DNA of 7,730 nt from Bordetella parapertussis. Its GTDB lineage: Bacteria > Pseudomonadota > Gammaproteobacteria > Burkholderiales > Burkholderiaceae_C. Below the pieces are notes generated by a model, which ran no database searches, was not told the origin of the DNA, and worked only from the letters and a program-made list of their open reading frames with translations. The position numbers and the translations under genes are program-made. Where the stretch lies: assembly GCA_945900695.1 (NCBI GenBank), contig CAMDJU010000122.1, positions 1 to 7,730 of the forward strand, given 5' to 3'. Shown here piece by piece: positions 1-5,130 of the stretch; the first letter of the stretch is position 1, and every line of letters starts with the position of its first letter.

Positions 1-1940
1 TCAGAGGCCGCTGGGAGAGCCGCAGGTGCAGCGCCAACCAACGCAGGTGCGGCGGGTGCCGCCGGGGCCTCGCCGCGCATGGCCATCTCCAACTGGCGCA
101 TGGCCAAACGGATGGCAGCTGCGTCGGCGCTGGCATTGGCTTGCTCCAAGCCTTTGGCGGCTTGCAACACGGCCCGGTCGTGTTCGTTCATGGCCGCACT
201 GGCTTGTTCACGCTGTGCGGTTTTGCGCTGGAAGGCGTTGTCGATGGGCTGGCGAAACGCGTCCCACAGCTTTTGCTCCAGGCGGCGCTCGAGCACCATG
301 GTTTGGGCCTCGGCCTGCCAGCGTTGCTGCAAGGCCTTGACCGCATCGACCCGCAGCACCTCACTGGCGGCAAGCTGCTCAGCCTCGGCAATCAAGGCCT
401 GGCGCCGAACAACGCTGGCTTGCTGCACGGCATCGATGGGCGCACAGGCCGCTTTCATCGCTTCGCGCCAGGCGTTTTGCACCTCCGCAAAAGCTTTTTC
501 GTTCATGTGGCCGGCATCGCGCCAGCGATTTTCAAATTGGTGCAGTTGGCGTGCCACAGCCTTCCAATCGGGTCCTTGCGCATGGGCTTGCGCCCAGGCT
601 TGCAATTCGTCGATCAAGGCTTGGCGTTGGGCTTTGTTGGCAGCCGCATCGGCGCGCACCCTCTCCAGCCACTGCTCGACCATCTTGTGGGCTTGGTTGC
701 AAGCGCGGTCAAAGCGCTTCCACAGCCCGTGGTTGGGCAATCCCCCTTGGTCGGTTTGCTTCCACTGCTCGCGCAGTTGGCGCAAAGCCTCTTGCATTTT
801 TCGCCCGCCCATGACCGGCTGCGGTGGGGCAGGTTCGGCCCCTTCGGGTGTGGGCGGGGCAGGCTTGAACAAGGCCTCGGCTTTTTGGACCAACTCGGTG
901 CGCAATTGATCGGCGCGCCAGCGCTGCCACCCCTCCAATTCGCCAGCGGCCAACAGGACTTGGTCCGCGTGGTGTTGCAATTTGTCATCGATCCATCGCC
1001 CATGCTCTTTGAGCGCCTGGCGCAAAGCCTGGGCGGCCCCCGCACTGGCTTTGCCGTGGCCCAAAGAAACCTCTTGTTCGAGCACCTGCAACACCGTTTG
1101 CACCGCGGCTTGGGCACTGGCGCGCTGCGCCGGATCCACCTTGGGCCGCTGCGGACTTGGGGCGGACGGGGGCGCGTCTTGCCCGCGTTGGGCGCGGATT
1201 TGATCGGCCCAGGCCGGCACCGGCGGCAGGGGCAAGCTGGCGTCGGCAGCGGCAGCTTGGGCTTGTGACAAAGCCGCTTGAAAGGCCTCCCAAACCGCCT
1301 TCAACTGGGCTTCGCCAGATTGCAACATGGGTGGGAATTTGGCGTCCACGCTGGCCCAATCGGGCGCCGCCAGCAAGGCCTGGGCATCGGTTTGCCAGCG
1401 CAGCCAATCGGCTTGCAAGCCTTCGCGCTGGGCCAGGGCGTCGGACAGCGGTTTGGTCGACAAGACCTCAATGCGCTGGGTCATCAACACACTGGCTTCA
1501 CGGTAAACCTGGGCCTTGTGCTGCAAGTCTTCAATCGCTTTGACGCGCTCGGCCAATTGCCCTTTCAAACTTTGCAAGGGCTCGCGCGACAGCGGGGCAC
1601 CCGCTTTGGCGGCATCGCGCTGCCAAGCCATGGCGTCGGCCAAATTGATGCGGTGGGCCGACAACAAAGCCTGGGCCCGATCGGCCCATTCTTGGGCCAA
1701 GGTGTCTTGGGCACGGGCTCGGCGCAGCTCATCGAGCTTTTCACGCAGGGGCTTGGCCGCGCCTTTGTCTTTGGCGCTCAGCTCTTTGTAAACCTCTTGC
1801 AAATGCTCCAAAGAGGGCTCGCTGGTCAACCAGTTGCGCACACGGGCAGCGCGTTCAGAAGCGGTGGGGGCGGTGAAAGCACCACCGGTCAGCCTGTCCA
1901 AAGCGGCGGCGTCCATGGTGCTGGCAGAGGCATCGGTCAC
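1..1940 (-). CDS. DUF349 repeat protein, C-terminal end outside window
   Basis: The frame is open for 646 codons from a GTG at 1940 to the left edge with no stop, so the 3' end lies outside. DUF349 (Pfam PF03993) is an alpha-helical repeat of unknown biochemical function, found in one to several copies per protein. Repeat-like signatures are LREQWK (about residues 387-392) with LWKRF (406-410), FENRWRDAGHM (from about 469) and LEQKLWDAFRQP (from 554); a weaker AVWEAF unit lies near 215-220. The protein is rich in Ala, Gln, Leu, Trp and charged residues, with no signal peptide or membrane segment, so it is probably a cytoplasmic helical or coiled-coil protein. The visible end (about 630-646) is Ala/Pro-rich, probably a linker. 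GTG at 1940 was chosen because an in-frame TGA lies seven codons upstream. ATG at 1916 is an alternative start, and neither has a strong Shine-Dalgarno sequence. The family call is firm; the role is unknown. Confidence 0.85.
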   Translation of the reverse strand, partial: MTDASASTMDAAALDRLTGGAFTAPTASERAARVRNWLTSEPSLEHLQEVYKELSAKDKGAAKPLREKLDELRRARAQDTLAQEWADRAQALLSAHRINLADAMAWQRDAAKAGAPLSREPLQSLKGQLAERVKAIEDLQHKAQVYREASVLMTQRIEVLSTKPLSDALAQREGLQADWLRWQTDAQALLAAPDWASVDAKFPPMLQSGEAQLKAVWEAFQAALSQAQAAAADASLPLPPVPAWADQIRAQRGQDAPPSAPSPQRPKVDPAQRASAQAAVQTVLQVLEQEVSLGHGKASAGAAQALRQALKEHGRWIDDKLQHHADQVLLAAGELEGWQRWRADQLRTELVQKAEALFKPAPPTPEGAEPAPPQPVMGGRKMQEALRQLREQWKQTDQGGLPNHGLWKRFDRACNQAHKMVEQWLERVRADAAANKAQRQALIDELQAWAQAHAQGPDWKAVARQLHQFENRWRDAGHMNEKAFAEVQNAWREAMKAACAPIDAVQQASVVRRQALIAEAEQLAASEVLRVDAVKALQQRWQAEAQTMVLERRLEQKLWDAFRQPIDNAFQRKTAQREQASAAMNEHDRAVLQAAKGLEQANASADAAAIRLAMRQLEMAMRGEAPAAPAAPALVGAAPAALPAAS

Positions 1941-2111
1941 AACAGTCTCACATTTCTTAGTTCAAGGGGCGGGGCTGGGTCGGCGCGCTCACCCGGGGCT
2001 TGGGGCCTTGCAGCGCACCAGGGTGGTAGCGCCAGCGGGCCCAACCGCCTATTGTCACCCCACAGCGCACCGGTGCACCATGGCTGGCCCCAAAGACCGC
2101 TAACGTCAGGC

Positions 2112-2127
2112 TTTAAAATATACAAAA
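2112..2127 (+). promoter_or_regulatory. A/T-rich promoter-like patch before the transglycosylase gene
   Basis: This is the only A/T-rich stretch in a GC-rich intergenic region. It contains TAAAAT (2114-2119), five of six matches to the sigma70 -10 consensus, and the overlapping TATACA (2119-2124). No recognisable -35 box lies 16-18 nt upstream. Transcription from here would give a structured leader of about 120 nt before the start at 2252. The patch also reads as TATATT on the minus strand, so the direction is not certain. Confidence 0.25.
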
Positions 2128-2189
2128 CCGTCATTTGCGGGACATGCACCCAGCCCCATGCTGAGCTGCACCGCCTGACCCAGCCCACC

Positions 2190-2222
2190 GCGGCCTGGGG
2201 CTGACACCGGCCGCCAGGCCGC
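2190..2222 (+). other. GC-rich hairpin in the transglycosylase leader
   Basis: GCGGCCTGG (2190-2198) and CCAGGCCGC (2214-2222) form a perfect 9-bp stem with a 15-nt loop, ending 18 nt before the Shine-Dalgarno sequence. No U-run follows, so it is not a classical terminator. A second possible stem, CAGCCCC (2151-2157) with GGGGCTG (2197-2203), shares bases with it and could not form at the same time. The pairing is plain in the sequence; any regulatory role is conjecture. Confidence 0.3.
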
Positions 2223-2240
2223 CCCAACCCCATCCACCCC

Positions 2241-2254
2241 GGAGAACCGATTTG
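2241..2254 (+). promoter_or_regulatory. Ribosome binding site selecting a TTG start
   Basis: GGAGA at 2241-2245 lies 6 nt before TTG at 2252, an ideal Shine-Dalgarno spacing. The next in-frame ATG (2276) has no such sequence at a suitable distance. This is why TTG is chosen as the start of the transglycosylase gene. Confidence 0.65.
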
Positions 2255-3082
2255 AAAGCTGTCACCCACCGAGCCATGCAAGCGCTGCAGCAGTTGCGCC
2301 TGGGGGTGGTGACCGTGCTCAATGACATTGCTCAAGGCTTTTTCCTGATTGGTCACAACGGATTGGCCCTGGTCGGCGTCACCGTGGTCATGGTCATGCT
2401 GACGGTTTACCTGCGCCCCGACCTGCGCAACAGTGGTGAAGCGCTGCTGATGTCTTGGCTGCAAGAGCGTCAAACCGACACCCTGGGCTTTGCCACCGAC
2501 ATCGACGCCGCTGATCGCGCCACCGCCAACGACCCCCGCGATCTGCCCAAACAACAGGCCAACTTGGCCTATTGGCTCAGCCGCAAATACCGGGTGGCGC
2601 CCGAACCCCTCAGCGCTTTGATCGCAGAGGCCTATGAAGTCGGGCCCATCAACCAAATTGAACCCACCCTGATCTTGGCGGTCATGGCCATCGAATCGGG
2701 CTTCAATCCCTTTGCCCAAAGCGCCATGGGCGCGCAAGGCTTGATGCAGGTGATGACCAAGGTGCACTTTGATAAATATGAAGGTTTTGGCGGTAGATTT
2801 GCCGCCTTCGACCCAGTGGCCAATTTGCGCGTGGGGGTTTTTGTGCTCAAAGAGTGCATCACCCGCGCTGGCGGATCGGTGGAGGGTGGCCTGAAGTTTT
2901 ATGTGGGCGCCAGCAACAGCGAAATGGACGGCGGCTATGCCCAAAAAGTCATGGTCGAGCACGCCCGGTTGATGCTGGTGGCAGCTGGCCAATCGGTCCC
3001 TGCCAGCGAACCCAGCGAGACAACTGCCACCACCTTTGAAAAGCTGTGGGAGCGGGTGCAAAAACTGACCCACCTGCGTTGA
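2252..3082 (+). CDS. Membrane-anchored lytic transglycosylase, SLT domain
   Basis: This 276-residue protein probably cleaves the MurNAc-GlcNAc bond of peptidoglycan to leave 1,6-anhydro ends. One hydrophobic segment at about residues 36-54 (NGLALVGVTV onward) has no signal-peptidase site, suggesting an N-terminal anchor with the rest in the periplasm. A spacer (about 55-135) leads to the SLT (Slt70-type) domain. Its hallmark is visible: AIESGFNP with the likely catalytic Glu148, then GAQGLMQVM (160-168), and a later FYVGASN (216-222) in place of the usual YN-x-G aromatic motif. The Pro that usually follows LMQVM is Thr here. The C-terminus (about 248-276) is a Ser/Thr-rich stretch followed by a charged helix. 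It is preceded by a divergent promoter region and followed by its own gap, so it is probably monocistronic. The exact subfamily is not assigned. Confidence 0.88.
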   Translation: MKAVTHRAMQALQQLRLGVVTVLNDIAQGFFLIGHNGLALVGVTVVMVMLTVYLRPDLRNSGEALLMSWLQERQTDTLGFATDIDAADRATANDPRDLPKQQANLAYWLSRKYRVAPEPLSALIAEAYEVGPINQIEPTLILAVMAIESGFNPFAQSAMGAQGLMQVMTKVHFDKYEGFGGRFAAFDPVANLRVGVFVLKECITRAGGSVEGGLKFYVGASNSEMDGGYAQKVMVEHARLMLVAAGQSVPASEPSETTATTFEKLWERVQKLTHLR

Positions 3083-3125
3083 CGCTCCACAAGCCCCTTG
3101 CCCAAGGGCAGACTTACGGCTGTCG

Positions 3126-3131
3126 TAAACT
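3126..3131 (+). promoter_or_regulatory. Possible -10 box for the glyA leader
   Basis: TAAACT matches four of six bases of the -10 consensus and would place the transcription start near 3138, the first base of the riboswitch P1 stem. No good -35 lies at 16-18 nt upstream (TTGCCC at 3098 is too far). A small inverted repeat TTACG-N5-CGTAA (3114-3128) overlaps it and could be an operator or chance. The call rests mainly on position. Confidence 0.25.
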
Positions 3132-3138
3132 CCCCCCC

Positions 3139-3263
3139 GCACGCAACTGGCGATAGGCGTGGGCACCCCGCCCACCGCTGACGTGGATCGCGGCTTCTGC
3201 TGAGGCCCCACCACTGGGGAGCGTGCCGCCTGGTGTCAGGTGTTTTGCCGTTCGCCTGGGCAG
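3139..3263 (+). promoter_or_regulatory. ZTP/ZMP riboswitch (pfl motif) upstream of glyA
   Basis: The conserved pfl/ZTP blocks occur in order. Stem P1 is GCACGC (3139-3144) with GCGTGC (3221-3226), a perfect 6-bp helix. Directly after the 5' strand comes AACTGGCG (3145-3152; family consensus GACUGGCG). Before and into the 3' strand is CCACTGGGGAGCG (3211-3223; consensus CCACCGGGGAGCG). The 3' domain is TGCC-G-TT-CGCCTG-GGCA (3246-3262), whose loop holds the conserved CGCCUGGGC; stem P3 is TGCC/GGCA. The family pseudoknot is present: GGCG (3149-3152) with CGCC (3253-3256). P2 could be GTGG (3183-3186) with CCAC (3211-3214). Two extra hairpins are inserted, at 3159-3175 and 3227-3242. ZTP riboswitches sense ZMP/ZTP, purine intermediates that accumulate when 10-formyl-THF is low, and commonly precede glyA, folD and purH. 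The genomic position supports the call. Confidence 0.88.
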
Positions 3264-3291
3264 CCTGGGCGCAGCCATGTGTTGCGCCAGG
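3264..3291 (+). promoter_or_regulatory. Hairpin behind the ZTP aptamer, likely expression platform
   Basis: CCT-G-GGCGCA (3264-3273, one bulged G) pairs with TGCGCCAGG (3283-3291) to form nine base pairs with a 9-nt loop, starting one or two bases after P3. The bases that follow (ATCCTTCATTT) are not a proper U-tract, so a standard intrinsic terminator is doubtful. CGCCAG (3285-3290) is also the exact complement of CTGGCG (3147-3152) in the aptamer, the strand that makes the pseudoknot, so the two folds could exclude one another. The mechanism is inferred. Confidence 0.5.
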
Positions 3292-3316
3292 ATCCTTCAT
3301 TTGAAAGACTGCCGCC

Positions 3317-4561
3317 ATGTACCACCGCAACATCTTGGTTGAACAAACCGACCCCGAAGTATGGGCCGCCATCCAAGCCGAAAACGCCCGCCAAGAACAC
3401 CACATCGAGCTGATTGCCAGCGAAAACTACGCCTCCCCTGCGGTGTTGGCCGCGCAGGGCTCGCAGTTGACCAATAAATATGCCGAGGGCTACCCAGGCA
3501 AGCGCTATTACGGCGGCTGTGAGCATGTGGACGTGGTCGAGCAACTCGCCATTGACCGGCTGAAGCAAATTTTTGGGGCCGATGCGGCCAACGTACAGCC
3601 GCATTGCGGCGCATCGGCCAACGAGGCGGTGTTTCTGGCCTTTTTGAAACCCGGCGACACCATCATGGGCATGAGCCTGGCCGAGGGCGGCCACCTGACC
3701 CACGGCATGCCGCTCAACATGAGTGGCAAGTGGTTCAACGTGGTCAGCTATGGCCTCAACGCCAAAGAAGAAATTGACTACGACGCCATGGAGGCCAAAG
3801 CCCACCAGCACAAGCCCAAACTCATCATCGCCGGTGCCTCGGCCTACAGTTTGCACATCGACTTTGCGCGCTTTGCCAAAGTGGCCCAAGATGTCGGCGC
3901 CATCTTTTTGGTCGACATGGCCCACTATGCAGGCCTGATCGCCGCAGGCGTCTACCCCAACCCGGTGCCCCACGCCGACGTGGTCACCTCCACCACCCAC
4001 AAAAGCCTGCGCGGCCCGCGCGGGGGCATCATCTTGATGAAGTCAGTGCACGAAAAGGCCATCAACAGCGCCATCTTCCCGGGCTTGCAGGGCGGCCCGC
4101 TGATGCATGTGATCGCGGCCAAAGCCGTGGCCTTTAAAGAAGCGCTGCAACCCGGCTTCAAGGAATACCAGCAGCAAGTGGTGAAAAACGCCCAAATCGT
4201 GGCCCAAACCCTCACCGAACGCGGCCTGCGCATTGTGAGCGGCGGCACCCAAAGCCATGTGATGCTGGTGGACCTGCGGCCCAAACACATCACCGGCAAA
4301 GCCGCCGAAGCGGCCCTGGGTGCGGCGCACATGACCATCAACAAAAACGCCATCCCCAACGACCCCGAGAAGCCCATGGTCACCAGTGGCGTGCGCATTG
4401 GCACCCCGGCCATGACCACGCGTGGTTTCAAGGACGAGGAAGCCCGCGCCACCGCCCACCTGATCGCCGACGTGCTCGACAACCCCGCCGACGACGCCAA
4501 CATCCAAGCCGTGCGCGCCAAGGTGCATGCCCTTACCAGCCGCTTTCCGGTGTATGGCTAA
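3317..4561 (+). CDS. glyA: Serine hydroxymethyltransferase
   Basis: This cytoplasmic PLP enzyme interconverts serine plus tetrahydrofolate with glycine plus 5,10-methylene-THF, the main source of one-carbon units for purine, thymidylate and methionine synthesis. It has 414 residues against 417 in E. coli, with matching numbering through the PLP lysine: Tyr55, [11 protein letters not shown] (57-67), His126 in EGGHLTHG, Asp200 and His203 in VDMAH, and Lys229 in [21 protein letters not shown] (357-365) carries the carboxylate-binding Arg (Arg360). At the PLP phosphate loop it reads PHCGASAN (95-102), where E. coli has PHSGSQAN; I believe the Cys form is shared by relatives in this family. ATG 3317 gives the normal N-terminus, but the Shine-Dalgarno (GAAAG, 3303-3307) is weak. 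Its leader holds a ZTP riboswitch, and nrdR follows 9 nt downstream. Identification is secure. Confidence 0.98.
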   Translation: MYHRNILVEQTDPEVWAAIQAENARQEHHIELIASENYASPAVLAAQGSQLTNKYAEGYPGKRYYGGCEHVDVVEQLAIDRLKQIFGADAANVQPHCGASANEAVFLAFLKPGDTIMGMSLAEGGHLTHGMPLNMSGKWFNVVSYGLNAKEEIDYDAMEAKAHQHKPKLIIAGASAYSLHIDFARFAKVAQDVGAIFLVDMAHYAGLIAAGVYPNPVPHADVVTSTTHKSLRGPRGGIILMKSVHEKAINSAIFPGLQGGPLMHVIAAKAVAFKEALQPGFKEYQQQVVKNAQIVAQTLTERGLRIVSGGTQSHVMLVDLRPKHITGKAAEAALGAAHMTINKNAIPNDPEKPMVTSGVRIGTPAMTTRGFKDEEARATAHLIADVLDNPADDANIQAVRAKVHALTSRFPVYG

Positions 4562-4570
4562 AGCGCGCCC

Positions 4571-5020
4571 ATGAAATGCCCTTTTTGCGCCCACCTCGAC
4601 ACCCAGGTGGTCGAGACGCGTGTGGCCGAAGACGGCGACTTTGTGCGCCGCCGCCGCCAGTGCGCGTCCTGTGAAAAACGCTTCACCACTTACGAGCGAC
4701 CCGACGTCAACTACCCCGCGGTGGTGAAAAAAGACGGCCGGCGCATCGAGTTCGACCGCAGCAAGTTGCAAGCCTCGATGAACCTGGCGCTGCGCAAGCG
4801 CCCGGTCAGCACCGAGCAAATTGACAGCGCCTTGGAGCGCATCGAAGAGAAGGTGTTGGCCGCTGGCCTGCGCGAAATCAGCTCGCACCGGTTGGGCGAA
4901 TTGGTCATGCGCGAGCTCAAAAAGCTCGACAAAGTGGCCTATGTTCGCTTTGCCAGCGTGTACCGCAGTTTTGAGGACATCGACGAATTCAAGTCCTTGG
5001 TCGACGAGTTTCGCCGCTGA
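4571..5020 (+). CDS. nrdR: Transcriptional repressor NrdR
   Basis: NrdR is a 149-residue cytoplasmic repressor that binds NrdR boxes upstream of ribonucleotide reductase genes and senses ATP/dATP. The N-terminal zinc ribbon is complete: Cys3-Pro-Phe-Cys6 and Cys31-Ala-Ser-Cys34, with the basic RRRR (26-29) and the KRFTTYER segment next to it. An ATP-cone domain follows (about residues 49-139), opening with [10 protein letters not shown]. The length is typical of the family. Its ATG lies 9 nt after the glyA stop and has no visible Shine-Dalgarno sequence, which suggests co-transcription and translational coupling to glyA. It would therefore fall under the glyA riboswitch. A glyA-nrdR pairing is common in proteobacteria. 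No NrdR box was recognised in this window. Identification is secure. Confidence 0.97.
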   Translation: MKCPFCAHLDTQVVETRVAEDGDFVRRRRQCASCEKRFTTYERPDVNYPAVVKKDGRRIEFDRSKLQASMNLALRKRPVSTEQIDSALERIEEKVLAAGLREISSHRLGELVMRELKKLDKVAYVRFASVYRSFEDIDEFKSLVDEFRR

Positions 5021-5021
5021 A

Positions 5022-5047
5022 GCAGGCTGACTGGCCATTCAGCTTGC
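5022..5047 (+). terminator. Hairpin after nrdR, possible terminator
   Basis: GCAGGCTGA (5022-5030) pairs with TCAGCTTGC (5039-5047) over nine base pairs with one G-U, enclosing the 8-nt loop CTGGCCAT. It begins one base after the nrdR stop codon, a normal place for a terminator. No T-run follows, so it may act only as a 3'-end stabiliser or with Rho. A smaller hairpin (GGGT/ACCC, 5055-5067) follows. The rest of the gap before the convergent relA end shows nothing recognisable. Confidence 0.4.
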
Positions 5048-5130
5048 GCTTGTAGGGTTGCTGACCCAAGTTCAACATCAGACAAAGCCCCAGCCCTTAG
5101 CCCAAGCCTGAGCAGCAGTGCCCGAACGCT

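Larger units (their letters stand above)
1941..2251. other. Divergent intergenic region
   Basis: This 311-nt gap separates the minus-strand DUF349 gene from the plus-strand transglycosylase gene, so it should hold promoters for both. I see no convincing protein gene in it. It contains a GC-rich left part, a perfect 10-bp palindrome GCACCGGTGC at 2067-2076 that overlaps a second one (GGTGCACC, 2072-2079), an isolated A/T-rich patch at 2112-2127, and strong GC hairpins at 2151-2222. No good minus-strand sigma70 promoter for the DUF349 gene could be picked out. Confidence 0.6.

Noticed and set aside
1..3. TCA at the left edge read as a TGA stop for the DUF349 gene
   Set aside because: Counting from the start at 1940, the last full codon ends at position 3, so this TGA is out of frame and the gene continues past the edge.
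141..1268. Long plus-strand open frame (375 codons) opposite the DUF349 gene
   Set aside because: It is an antisense shadow: its protein has no recognisable domain, while the minus-strand frame is open over the whole region and carries DUF349 motifs.
1278..2204. Plus-strand open frame of 308 codons
   Set aside because: It is a shadow of the DUF349 gene that runs into the intergenic region, with low-complexity Gly/Gln-rich sequence and no family match.
3093..3109. CCCTT-GCCC-AAGGG hairpin after the transglycosylase stop as a terminator
   Set aside because: Only five base pairs with a 4-nt loop and no T-run; too weak to call.
1937..3214. Minus-strand open frame of 425 codons opposite the transglycosylase
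   Set aside because: It is antisense to a clear SLT-domain gene and covers a riboswitch and a promoter region; His/Gly/Gln-rich composition is typical of antisense frames in GC-rich DNA.
3277..3342. Small upstream frame ATG TGT TGC... overlapping the glyA start out of frame
   Set aside because: No Shine-Dalgarno sequence, and its ATG lies in the loop of the platform hairpin; more likely chance.
3236..5038. Minus-strand open frames opposite glyA and nrdR
   Set aside because: They are shadows of two securely identified genes; no domains.
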